From NCBI GenBank assembly GCA_039179965.1, contig JBCDEC010000007.1, positions 1 to 39,228 on the forward strand: a stretch of DNA of 39,228 bases. The letters are read 5' to 3'. A program made the position numbers and the translations under genes. This DNA is from Marinibacterium sp039179965. Its GTDB lineage: Bacteria; Pseudomonadota; Alphaproteobacteria; Rhodobacterales; Rhodobacteraceae. Below the pieces are notes generated by a model. That model made no database searches. It was given only the letters and a program-made list of their open reading frames with translations, and was not told the DNA's origin. Below, piece after piece: positions 23,348-31,156 of this stretch (the stretch's first letter is position 1; each line of letters starts with the position of its first letter).

Positions 23348-25402
23348 ATGGCGATCCAGGATGTGAAGAGCTTTGCCGTGGGGAAATGGATCGGCGCGGA
23401 TGACAGTGCCCGCGAGATCCGCTCGGCGGTGACCGGTGCCGTGATAGCGCGCGCCGGTAATGCGGCGCTCGATGCCGACGCCATGCTGGAGTATGCGCGC
23501 GGTCAGGGCAGCCCGGCCTTGCGCGCAACGACCTTTCATGATCGGGCCCGGATGCTGAAAGCGCTGGCCTTGCACCTGCAGGCGGCCAAACAGCAGCTTT
23601 ACGACATCTCATTTGCCACTGGGGCCACGCAGAAGGATCATCTGATCGACATAGACGGTGGCATCGGCACAATGCTGGTCTTTGCCTCGAAGGGCCGGCG
23701 CGAATTGCCCGATGCTCAGGTCTATCTTGAAGGCGACCTGGAGACCCTGTCGCGCAAAGGCAGTTTTCTGGGGCAGCACATCTGCACGCCCCGGCACGGG
23801 GTCGCAGTGCACATCAACGCGTTCAACTTTCCCGTCTGGGGGATGCTTGAGAAGCTCGCGCCGACCCTTCTTGCGGGCGTCCCGGCCATCGTAAAACCGG
23901 CCACGGCAAGCTGCTATGTGACCGAACTGGCCGTCCGGTTGATAATTGAGAGCGACATTCTTCCCAAGGGCGCGCTGCAACTGGTGACGGGCGGACTGGG
24001 CGATATGCTCGACCGTCTCACACCGCAGGATGTGGTGAGCTTTACCGGCTCTGCCGACACCGCGCTCCAGTTGCGCGCCGCGCCGCACCTGCTCGAACAA
24101 AACGTGCGGTTCATCGCCGAGCAAGACAGTCTGAACGCCTCGATCCTCGGGCCGGACGCAGGCCAGGGCACGCCCGAGTTTGACCTCTTCGTCAAGGAGG
24201 TGGTCCGCGAGATGACCGCCAAGGCCGGGCAAAAGTGCACGGCGATCCGCCGGATCATCGCGCCTTCCTCCGACGTGCCGTCGCTGATCGATGCCATTGG
24301 CGCGCGCCTGGGGCGTATCACCATTGGCGACCCGATGTCAGAGCACACCAAAATGGGGCCACTGATCTCGCGCGACCAGACGGCGGATGTGCTGGCGAAA
24401 TCCGAAATGATCGGAACAGAGGCCGACCGCGTCTTTGGTGATCCCGCCCAATTCGACGTGCTCGGCGCGGATGCTCAGACCGGGGCCTTCCTGCCGCCCA
24501 TGCTCTTTCACTGCGCGAATCCGGATGCCGCGCAGTATGTTCACACCGTCGAAGCCTTTGGTCCGGTTTCGACGATCATGCCCTATCGCGACCTCGACCA
24601 TGCAATTGCGCTGGTGAACCGGGGCCAAGGCAGCCTTGTTGCATCGGTCATCACACATGACGGCGACGTTGCGCGGCACGTGGCCCTGGGCGCAGGGGCT
24701 TTCCATGGACGCCTGTATTTTAACAATCGCGACAGCATGGCGGAAAGCACCGGGCACGGCGCGCCGCTGCCGCATCTGGTCCATGGCGGTCCCGGCCGTG
24801 CCGGGGGCGGCGAGGAGATGGGCGGCGTGCGCGGTGTGATGCACTACATGCAACGCACGGCTGTGCAGGGCAGCCCGGATATCCTGACGGCGGTGGGCGG
24901 AAAATGGGTGCCGGGCGCGGCCGAGACAACCGGGGATGCGCACCCCTTCACCCGCGGCTTTCACGCACTGAGCATTGGCGAAACCTACCGCACGCCGTCC
25001 CGCGAGGTCTCGCTGGACGACATCGAACACTTTGCCCATTTCACCGGGGATACGTTTTACGCCCACATGGACGATGACGCGGCCAGGCGAAACCCGTTCT
25101 TCCCGGGCCGCGTGGCGCATGGCTATCTGCTTTTGAGCTTTGCCGCCGGGCTTTTCGTGCAGCCTGACGAAGGGCCCGTGCTGGCCAATACCGGGCTCGA
25201 CAACCTGCGCTTCATGAAACCTGTCCAAGCCGGGGATAGCATCCGGGTGCGTCTGACTGTGAAACAAAAAACCCCCCGCAATGACGCCTACGGCGAGGTC
25301 CGCTGGCATGTGACCCTGTTCAACCAAGACGATGAAATGGTTGCGGAATACGAGCTTTTGACCATGAATGCGTACAGTGCAGCCGATCCGGGCAAACCCT
25401 AG
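23348..25402 (+). CDS. paaZ: Oxepin-CoA hydrolase / 3-oxo-5,6-dehydrosuberyl-CoA semialdehyde dehydrogenase PaaZ
   Basis: A 684-residue bifunctional ring-opening enzyme. The N-terminal aldehyde dehydrogenase (about 1-525) has FNFPVWGMLEKLAPTL, VVSFTGSADTAL, Glu258 in FIAEQDSLNASI and nucleophile Cys297 in AGQKCTAIRRI. The C-terminal MaoC-like hydratase (about 540-680) has FTGDTFYAHMDD, FFPGRVAHGYLLLSFAAGLF and FMKPVQAGDSIRV. Both active sites look complete. ATG 23348 follows GGAGG at 8 nt; upstream in-frame sequence runs through the operator and is not coding. It is followed by paaX in the same direction. Confidence 0.95.
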   Translation: MAIQDVKSFAVGKWIGADDSAREIRSAVTGAVIARAGNAALDADAMLEYARGQGSPALRATTFHDRARMLKALALHLQAAKQQLYDISFATGATQKDHLIDIDGGIGTMLVFASKGRRELPDAQVYLEGDLETLSRKGSFLGQHICTPRHGVAVHINAFNFPVWGMLEKLAPTLLAGVPAIVKPATASCYVTELAVRLIIESDILPKGALQLVTGGLGDMLDRLTPQDVVSFTGSADTALQLRAAPHLLEQNVRFIAEQDSLNASILGPDAGQGTPEFDLFVKEVVREMTAKAGQKCTAIRRIIAPSSDVPSLIDAIGARLGRITIGDPMSEHTKMGPLISRDQTADVLAKSEMIGTEADRVFGDPAQFDVLGADAQTGAFLPPMLFHCANPDAAQYVHTVEAFGPVSTIMPYRDLDHAIALVNRGQGSLVASVITHDGDVARHVALGAGAFHGRLYFNNRDSMAESTGHGAPLPHLVHGGPGRAGGGEEMGGVRGVMHYMQRTAVQGSPDILTAVGGKWVPGAAETTGDAHPFTRGFHALSIGETYRTPSREVSLDDIEHFAHFTGDTFYAHMDDDAARRNPFFPGRVAHGYLLLSFAAGLFVQPDEGPVLANTGLDNLRFMKPVQAGDSIRVRLTVKQKTPRNDAYGEVRWHVTLFNQDDEMVAEYELLTMNAYSAADPGKP

Positions 25403-25459
25403 GCTCTTTGGCTCTGCCCGCGCGCCGGACGTCTTGCAAAAGGAGGCATTGGCCATCTC

Positions 25460-26221
25460 GTGACGACCCTCCACCCCGGCGCCGCTCTGTTGCGCGATTT
25501 GGAACCCATCAAGACCTGGTCGTTGATCGTCACCCTCTTTGGCGACATGTCCAGCGCCTCTGTAACCGGGACCGAAATCCGCACGCTTCTGGAACATCTG
25601 GGCATCCGCCCGGAAGCCATCCGCGTGGCGCTGCACCGGTTGAAGCGCGACGCATGGGTCAGTTCGACCAAGCTGGGGCGGGAGGCTGTCTATGCGCTTG
25701 CAGACAAGGGCCGGCGCGAAACCGAAGCGGTCTATTCGGATGTCTATCGTCGCGACATGAAGTATCCCGGTGGCTGGCGTTTCCTGGCCACCGATGGTCC
25801 GCTCGCGCCTGACGCGGGCATTCAGGACGGCGTTCGCTTTTCTGCCGATCTGATCCTGGTCCCGCAGGATCTGACACTGGACCTGACGGGCGCGCTGGAC
25901 CTGCGGCTGGCCCATCAGGACCTGCCGGACTGGGTCGAGCCGCGTCTTGTGCCGCCACAATTTGTTCGAAATGCCGACGCGCTTATCCGGGTCCTGTCGC
26001 AGGCCCGCGCCGGCGGGGCATCGGCCAGCGCGCTGGATGACACCGCGCTGCGTCTTCTGGTGCTGCATCATTGGCGCCGGATCGCCCTGCGACCGGCGAG
26101 CTGGGCCCATATGAGCCTGCTGCCAGACGGTATCCTGGCGCGGTGTCAGGTCTGCGTCACAGAGTTTTTGCACGAACGCGCGCGCATAGATCTGGCCGCC
26201 ATCTCAACCCCAATCGCATGA
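25460..26221 (+). CDS. paaX: PaaX-family transcriptional regulator
   Basis: A 253-residue regulator with an N-terminal winged helix (LFGDMSSASVTGTEIRTLLEHLGIRPEAIRVALHRLKRDAWVSSTKLGREAVYALADKG), a central PaaX domain (GGWRFLATDG and following strands) and a C-terminal helical domain (LLVLHHWRRIALRPASW). PaaX repressors respond to phenylacetyl-CoA. It is shorter than the about 316-residue E. coli protein but matches the compact alphaproteobacterial forms. The start is uncertain: GTG 25460 is used, and AGGAGG at 25441 is 13 nt away. It lies 57 nt after paaZ. Having both PaaX and a TetR-type PaaR in one cluster is notable. Confidence 0.87.
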   Translation: MTTLHPGAALLRDLEPIKTWSLIVTLFGDMSSASVTGTEIRTLLEHLGIRPEAIRVALHRLKRDAWVSSTKLGREAVYALADKGRRETEAVYSDVYRRDMKYPGGWRFLATDGPLAPDAGIQDGVRFSADLILVPQDLTLDLTGALDLRLAHQDLPDWVEPRLVPPQFVRNADALIRVLSQARAGGASASALDDTALRLLVLHHWRRIALRPASWAHMSLLPDGILARCQVCVTEFLHERARIDLAAISTPIA

Positions 26222-26241
26222 GCCCAACGTGTCAGAGCCGC

Positions 26242-27795
26242 CTAGCGGTTTCGGCGCACCGGACTGGCGTTTTGCTGCTGGTTCTGCGGCTCGTGGTCTG
26301 CGATGGACGCCGGGTGACTGCTTCGCCCGCGCAGGTCAACCGGCTTGCGGGAGCGCACCAGACCAAAGTCGGCCAGCGAGACGTGTTCCGGTTTGTCGCT
26401 TGGCGGTTCCAAACCGCGGCTTCTTTCGATGGGCCAGGGGTATGGAAATTCCGAAGAGAACCGGTCGATGAACGCGACCGCAGCCTGTAGGCTGTCCTCC
26501 CTGCGGACCTGTTCGCCGAGCTCCTTGGCAGAGACGCAAATCTCATCATTGGTGGTGACCGTCAACATGGCATCAGCCAGGCTTTGCGCGGTCAGTCCCT
26601 TGCCGCCAACCAATCCCATATAGGTTCCGATCCCGCGAGCGCGGACGAGAGAGCCATGAAACGGCTGGTCGTAGACCATGGCGCACACGATGCTCGGTCG
26701 CCCGGAGCGAACGGCAGCCGCCAGAGTGCCGGCTCCGCCATGATGAACGACCGCCGAGCATTGCGGGAAAAGCCACTCGTGCGGGCAGGCGTCGAGTTCG
26801 TAGATATGCGCCTGAGACCAGTCGTAGAGCTCTCGGCCCTCATGCGTGCTCAGGTCGAGACTTTCACGAGACAGGCCAGCCCATCCGCCCAAAAGGATAC
26901 CGGGCAGCCCTGCAGTTTTCAGAGCCTTTATCGCCAAGGTGGACAGGGTCTGGCGAAATGCCGGATTGCCCGTCATGCTGCCGAAGCCAATGCAGACCGG
27001 GCGCTGTTTGAGAAAGTCGCGCAGCGCCGAAGACGGGCGGTAGTCGCTTTCGGCCGGTGGCATGAGCCATCCGCCGACGACCTTGTGCGCTGGCCAGTCG
27101 TGGGGTTGCGGGCACAGGCCCGCCGAGACGGCGCAGAATTGAGGCAGGTCATGGGGCCAGGTCTTGAGGCGGGATCCATCGGCATAGCTGTCCGCAGGCA
27201 AATCGCAGATCGCGCGCATCGTCGCGTATTTTTCATTTACCAGTTTGCCGTAGACACGTGTGCGAATGCGATAGAGGCTCCGGTTGAGCCATTTCGGAAA
27301 CCGCCCGACTTCGAGCGTGATGATCGGGTATTCGCGGGTTGGATGGTTGATCTGCAGATCCAGCGTGATCAACGGCACATTGAGCGCTTCGGCGATGCAG
27401 GTGTAGTGGCCGCTGATCAGATTGGGCACAATGATCGCATCCGGCGCAAAGCCTCGGGCAGTGGCGAGCGCGGTTTCCATGTCAGCCTTCTGAATGGCCT
27501 TGATCTCGGGGCTGTCCAGATAGGCCTTGGCCAGTTTCAATTGCTTGAAGAGACCCCGGATAGACCTGTCGCTCAGGTCGAGCTGGCCAAACATCGCCTC
27601 GACGAAGTCCGCAATGTTTTCCTGCGCTTGCACAACATCGATGCCCCAATCGAACAATGGTGCACATGAAGGTGGGGTGGCAAATACAAGAACCTCCCGC
27701 CCTTCGGCTTTGAGGCGCTGGGCAAGAACTGCAATGGGCTGGATGTCGCCGCGACTGCCCCACGCAAACAGCATGATGCGCTTGGGTCGGCTCAT
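26242..27795 (-). CDS. GT-B glycosyltransferase, sterol-glucosyltransferase-like (GT1/GT28 type)
   Basis: About 517 residues. The N-terminal domain begins MLFAWGSRGDIQPIAVLAQRLKAEGREVLVFATP, the GSxGDxxP loop of sterol and antibiotic glycosyltransferases. The C-terminal domain carries VCIGFGSM and, around residue 350, VVHHGGAGTLAAAVRSGRPSIV, where the nucleotide-sugar-binding motif ends. The start is ATG 27795, with AAGGAAG upstream; the open frame extends another 57 codons without similarity. The last about 60 residues are polar and arginine-rich (KPVDLRGRSSHPA, NQQQNASPVRRNR), beyond the usual fold. The acceptor is unknown: a hopanoid, sterol, glycolipid or secondary metabolite. It converges with paaX 20 nt away and is unrelated to phenylacetate as far as can be seen. 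Confidence 0.86.
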   Translation of the reverse strand: MSRPKRIMLFAWGSRGDIQPIAVLAQRLKAEGREVLVFATPPSCAPLFDWGIDVVQAQENIADFVEAMFGQLDLSDRSIRGLFKQLKLAKAYLDSPEIKAIQKADMETALATARGFAPDAIIVPNLISGHYTCIAEALNVPLITLDLQINHPTREYPIITLEVGRFPKWLNRSLYRIRTRVYGKLVNEKYATMRAICDLPADSYADGSRLKTWPHDLPQFCAVSAGLCPQPHDWPAHKVVGGWLMPPAESDYRPSSALRDFLKQRPVCIGFGSMTGNPAFRQTLSTLAIKALKTAGLPGILLGGWAGLSRESLDLSTHEGRELYDWSQAHIYELDACPHEWLFPQCSAVVHHGGAGTLAAAVRSGRPSIVCAMVYDQPFHGSLVRARGIGTYMGLVGGKGLTAQSLADAMLTVTTNDEICVSAKELGEQVRREDSLQAAVAFIDRFSSEFPYPWPIERSRGLEPPSDKPEHVSLADFGLVRSRKPVDLRGRSSHPASIADHEPQNQQQNASPVRRNR

Positions 27796-28017
27796 GATCG
27801 TCTTCCTTGGTCTCGGGACTTCGCCTTTTCCTAAAGTTGCGCTTTGGTCAATCTGGGCGCTCAAGTCGATGCCGCAATCAGCGGAGATTTGCCGTCGCAA
27901 AGGCAAGCAAGTCGCACCCGATCCCGGAGGCAAAAGTGTTCGGATGAACACGCCACAGCGTACCAATTTGAGATTTCAAGAAGTTAAGACTTCAAACCGC
28001 GTTGCACCGGTCCGTCG
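27796..28017. other. Gap between the glycosyltransferase and tetR genes
   Basis: Of the 222 bp, the notable features are two small inverted repeats: GTGTTC-GGAT-GAACAC (27936-27951) and GAAGT-TAAG-ACTTC (27980-27993). No gene and no confident promoter is visible. Confidence 0.5.
27932..27951 (-). terminator. Weak candidate terminator downstream of the tetR gene
   Basis: On the minus strand a 6-bp stem (GTGTTC/GAACAC, 4-nt loop) is followed directly by TTTT. It would separate tetR transcription from the glycosyltransferase. The stem is short, and the same palindrome could instead be an operator. Confidence 0.35.
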
Positions 28018-28650
28018 TCACAACAGGATCAGCCGCATGATCGTCTCGATGTTGAACGCCAAACGGGCATCCAGCGCCGCCTGCGTCATGTAATCGCGCT
28101 CAAAGAGGATTTCGCCAGAGAAGCGGTTGGTCAGATAGTAATACCCGATCGCCGCAATCGTGATGTTGAGCTGGACCGCATCGATGCCGTCGCGAAACTT
28201 GCTTTCATTCACGCCGCGATCAAGAAGGCTTTGGACCAGTCCGATGTATTGCCGGCTCGCCGCTTTCAGCTTTTCGGAGCGTTCCAGATGTTTGCCCTGA
28301 TGCAGATTGGCGCTGTTGACCAGACGGATGAATTCGGGGTTTTCGAGGTAGTAGTCCCAGGTAAAGGTGATCAGTTTGATCATGGCCTCGTCGGCGGGCA
28401 GGTCATCGAGTTGCAGGGTCTGTTCGGCCGAACGGATGTCTAGGTAGGCGTCTTCGAGAACCGCGGCGAAGAGGTCCTCTTTCGATCCGAAATAATGATA
28501 GATCATGCGCTTGTTCGCATGCGCCTTTTCGGCGATTTCATCCACGCGTGCCCCGCCCAGCCCCAGTCGCGCAAACTCGGCTTTGGCGGCGGCCAGAATG
28601 CGCGCCCTGGTGGCGTCGGCGTCGCGAATACGGGTTTTCACAGCTTGCAT
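28018..28650 (-). CDS. TetR family transcriptional regulator
   Basis: About 210 residues. The N-terminal HTH domain (RDADATRARILAAAKAEFARLGLGGARVDEIAEKAHANKRMIYHYFGSKEDLFAAVL) is a strong TetR match; the ligand domain resembles the TetR_C family found in regulators such as RutR-like proteins. ATG 28650, with AGGA 7 nt upstream, is my preferred start; the frame is open up to a GTG at 28689. It is divergent from the transporter island starting at 28884, with a 20-bp palindrome between them, so it most likely represses or activates that operon and itself. The effector is unknown, probably a substrate or product of the island. Confidence 0.88.
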   Translation of the reverse strand: MQAVKTRIRDADATRARILAAAKAEFARLGLGGARVDEIAEKAHANKRMIYHYFGSKEDLFAAVLEDAYLDIRSAEQTLQLDDLPADEAMIKLITFTWDYYLENPEFIRLVNSANLHQGKHLERSEKLKAASRQYIGLVQSLLDRGVNESKFRDGIDAVQLNITIAAIGYYYLTNRFSGEILFERDYMTQAALDARLAFNIETIMRLILL

Positions 28651-28726
28651 CATAGCATCCTGCATATCGGGCCGGCCCGGTGCTGTCACCGGTGCTGTCC
28701 CGGTCGGCGTCAGATAACATGTCCGC

Positions 28727-28732
28727 CTTATA
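28727..28732 (-). promoter_or_regulatory. Candidate -10 box of the tetR promoter
   Basis: Minus-strand TATAAG lies 17 bp downstream of a poor -35 (TTCATT). It is positioned correctly for the TetR gene, and the palindrome at 28762 lies just upstream of it. Confidence 0.35.
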
Positions 28733-28738
28733 ACGCGC

Positions 28739-28744
28739 TTGACA
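28739..28744 (+). promoter_or_regulatory. Candidate -35 box of the transporter-island promoter
   Basis: A perfect TTGACA. The matching -10 region at 17-18 bp would fall inside the palindrome at 28762-28781, though its sequence is a poor -10 match. This suggests an operator-masked promoter. Confidence 0.4.
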
Positions 28745-28761
28745 GGCGAAATGAAGAATAA

Positions 28762-28781
28762 GTAACTAACTAGTGGGTTAC
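28762..28781. promoter_or_regulatory. 20-bp palindromic operator between tetR and the transporter island
   Basis: GTAACTAACTAGTGGGTTAC is symmetric at 16 of 20 positions, with GTAAC/GTTAC arms and an ACTAGT centre. Size, symmetry and location in a divergent tetR intergenic region are typical of a TetR-family operator. It lies where the -10 region of the rightward promoter should be. Confidence 0.72.
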
Positions 28782-28883
28782 ATAGCGAATCTAGCTATGC
28801 CACCTGCGGCTGGGGAAGCGGTCGGGTGAGATCCAAGGGGCGGGGCAAACCCCGTCAGTAGACGTGGAAAAGGGAGGAACCCC

Positions 28884-29996
28884 ATGTCATTCATCAAGAA
28901 ATTCATCGAGACTGAGAAAGTATCGCGCCGCAATCTGCTGCTGGCCTCGGCCTATGGTCTGTCTGGCGCCGCCGCGATGCGGATGTTTGGACCGACGCCG
29001 GTCCAGGCGGCCAACTATGCCAATCCAACTGTGGCGTGGAGCTATCGCAACAGAACCAACCCGTATTGGAACGAGATCGTCTCGGGCGGTGAAGCCTTTA
29101 TGGATGCTCAAGGAATGGGCAAAGACGCGATGGTCCACCTGATCAACGAAGGCTCGTCCGAGAAGTCGCTGGCGGACGTAAAAGCGCTTCTGGCCAAGAC
29201 CAATGGCGAACTGGCGCTGGCCATCGACACCAATGACGCGCCAAACGCGCGGCCGGTGGTCGAAGCGGTGGCCGACGCTGGCGGTTACGTGTCGACGATC
29301 TGGAACAAGACCGACGATCTGCATCCCTGGGACTTTGGTTCAAACTATGTCAGCCACATGACCTGGTCCGACGAAGGCCCGGCCGAGCAGACCGCGCGAA
29401 TTCTGCTGGAGGCGATGGGCGGCAAAGGCGGCGTTGTTCATCTGGGCGGTATCGCATCCAACAATCCGGCCATTGAACGTCTGAACGGTCTCAAGAACGC
29501 GTTGAAAGACTATCCGGACGTCGAACTGCTCGACGCCCAGCCCGCCGATTGGGATACCCAGAAAGCCAACCAGATCATGTCATCCTTCATCACGCGGTAT
29601 GGTGATGAGATCACCGGCGTGCATTGCGCCAATGACACCATCGGCTATGGAGTGCTGGAGGCTTTGCGCGCCGAGGGCATGGACATTCCGATCGTCACCT
29701 ATGACGGCAATCCACAGGCGGTGGATCTGGTGCGCGACGGCCGCATCCTGGCAACGGTCTTCACCAATCCGCATTGGGGCGGCGGCATCACGGCAGCACT
29801 GGCCTATCACGCAGCGATTGGAACCTTCGATCCCTCAAATGAGCCTGAAGCCCATCGCGAATTCTATGGCCCGACCATCATGGTCACGCCCGAAGACGCG
29901 GCGGAATTCAAGGCGAGCTATCTCGAAAACGTTCCGACCTATGACTGGATGGATTTCTGGGGCCCGACCAACGGGCAGATCAAGTACGCATCCTAA
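28884..29996 (+). CDS. Sugar ABC transporter substrate-binding protein with Tat signal
   Basis: A 370-residue Peripla_BP_4-type sugar-binding protein. The N-terminus carries a twin-arginine signal, SRRNLLL at about residues 14-20, followed by a hydrophobic stretch and cleavage near PVQA-AN (about 42). The mature protein opens WSYRNRTNPYWNEIVSGGEAFM and has DTNDAPNARPVVEAVADAG, GIASNNPAIERLNGLKNAL, HCANDTIGYGVLEALRAEG and VTYDGNPQAVDLVRDGRILATV. GGGAGG lies 6 nt before ATG. It is the first gene of the island. Most homologous sugar binders use Sec signals, so Tat export suggests folding or a bound cofactor before export. Ligand unknown. Confidence 0.9.
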   Translation: MSFIKKFIETEKVSRRNLLLASAYGLSGAAAMRMFGPTPVQAANYANPTVAWSYRNRTNPYWNEIVSGGEAFMDAQGMGKDAMVHLINEGSSEKSLADVKALLAKTNGELALAIDTNDAPNARPVVEAVADAGGYVSTIWNKTDDLHPWDFGSNYVSHMTWSDEGPAEQTARILLEAMGGKGGVVHLGGIASNNPAIERLNGLKNALKDYPDVELLDAQPADWDTQKANQIMSSFITRYGDEITGVHCANDTIGYGVLEALRAEGMDIPIVTYDGNPQAVDLVRDGRILATVFTNPHWGGGITAALAYHAAIGTFDPSNEPEAHREFYGPTIMVTPEDAAEFKASYLENVPTYDWMDFWGPTNGQIKYAS

Positions 29997-30009
29997 CCTC
30001 CCCTGGGTT

Positions 30010-30029
30010 GGTCGCGCCTTGGCGCGGCC
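30010..30029 (+). other. First intercistronic hairpin after the binding-protein gene
   Basis: GGTCGCGCC and GGCGCGGCC pair over 9 bp (one G-T wobble) with a very short loop, 14 nt after the stop. No T-run follows. It is the first of two adjacent stable hairpins, a pattern that often protects the upstream mRNA. Confidence 0.5.
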
Positions 30030-30049
30030 AGCTCGCTAAGACCGAACTT

Positions 30050-30081
30050 GGCAGGGCTACCTGCGCAGCCCTGCCATTTTT
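30050..30081 (+). terminator. Intercistronic terminator-like hairpin between binding protein and permease genes
   Basis: A perfect 9-bp stem (GGCAGGGCT at 30050-30058, AGCCCTGCC at 30067-30075, 8-nt loop) is followed by ATTTTT. It has full intrinsic-terminator form but lies inside an operon, so partial read-through is likely. It would give excess binding protein relative to membrane components. Confidence 0.78.
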
Positions 30082-30108
30082 GCATCTCATTCACAGGACC
30101 GACCCTAC

Positions 30109-31146
30109 ATGTCCGAGGCGATTGGAACTTTGCGGGCGCCGCTTATCAGCCGTGAGCAGGTGATCAAATGGGCGCCGCTGCTCGTCCTGATGTTCCTCGT
30201 TCTGTTGTTTCCGGTCTTCGAATGGCTGGAAGACATGCGCGAGGCCAAGGACCACATCTATCTGGTCGATTCACGCTTTTTCTCCATCCGCAACGCCGCA
30301 CGCATTGCTGTCGCCGCGACGCCTGCGCTGATGGTGGCCATCGGTGTGACATTTATCATCATCATGGGCTCGATTGATCTGTCCATGGAAGGCACCGTGT
30401 CGGTCAGCGCCGTGATATTCGCCTTCGCTTTTCTGGCTCTTGGCGGCACTCTGGCGAGTTGGGCCTGGCTGGCCATTCCTCTGGCTCTCGTGGTGGGGGC
30501 GGTGCTGGGCTTCATAAACGGATTGGTGCATGTGAAGCTCAAGATCCCGTCGTTCATGGCCTCGCTTGCAATGGGCTTTGTCGGCACCGGGTTCGCGCTG
30601 TTGCTGACGGGCGGAGACCGCATCCGTGTCGAAGACGAGCTCTTCCGCGCGCTTCTGACCGTGCGTTGGTTCAACTTCCCGATCATGTGCTACGTGGCAC
30701 TGCTGGCGCTTCTGGTGGCGTGGTTCATCCAAGCCCGCACCACCTTGGGCCGGAATTTCTATGCTGTCGGTGGCGGAGAGGAACTGGCGCAGGCCAGCGG
30801 TTTGGATGTGGCCCGGGTCCGGGTGCTGGGCTTCACGCTGGCCGGTGTGTTTTTCGCCATGGGTGCGCTGATGGCCGTGGGCCGGATCGGGATTGCCGAG
30901 ACAGCCACGGGCAACAACTTCATGTTCGTCTCCATCACCTCGGTGGTGGTCGGTGGTACTGCGCTGTGGGGCGGTATCGGCGGGGTCTGGAACACGCTTG
31001 TCGGTGTTCTGATCGTCAATGTCATCAACAATGGCATGGTGGTGATCGGGCTGCCCAACTGGCTGCAAGACGGGGTCCTGGGGCTTTTGGTGATCATCGC
31101 GGTGGTGCTTTCGACCGACCGCAAATCGATCAGCTTCGTGAAATAG
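30109..31146 (+). CDS. Sugar ABC transporter permease 1 (CUT2 family)
   Basis: A 345-residue multi-pass membrane protein of the BPD_transp_2 family. It has about ten hydrophobic segments and the motif GSIDLSMEGTVSVSAVIFAF, equivalent to GIDLSVG in the family. An unusually charged periplasmic loop (EDMREAKDHIYLVDSRFF) follows the first helix. It lies after the tandem hairpins and 10 nt before the ATPase. A second, different permease gene lies after the ATPase, so the channel is probably a heterodimer. Confidence 0.9.
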   Translation: MSEAIGTLRAPLISREQVIKWAPLLVLMFLVLLFPVFEWLEDMREAKDHIYLVDSRFFSIRNAARIAVAATPALMVAIGVTFIIIMGSIDLSMEGTVSVSAVIFAFAFLALGGTLASWAWLAIPLALVVGAVLGFINGLVHVKLKIPSFMASLAMGFVGTGFALLLTGGDRIRVEDELFRALLTVRWFNFPIMCYVALLALLVAWFIQARTTLGRNFYAVGGGEELAQASGLDVARVRVLGFTLAGVFFAMGALMAVGRIGIAETATGNNFMFVSITSVVVGGTALWGGIGGVWNTLVGVLIVNVINNGMVVIGLPNWLQDGVLGLLVIIAVVLSTDRKSISFVK

Positions 31147-31156
31147 GGGCGGGGAC

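Noticed and set aside
24338..26173. 611-codon open frame on the minus strand opposite paaZ and paaX
   Set aside because: It crosses two unrelated genes and their gap, has no recognisable domain, and is explained by GC-rich third positions.
27796..27966. N-terminal extension of the glycosyltransferase by 57 codons
   Set aside because: The extension has no family similarity, contains the palindrome at 27936, and a good ribosome-binding site precedes ATG 27795.
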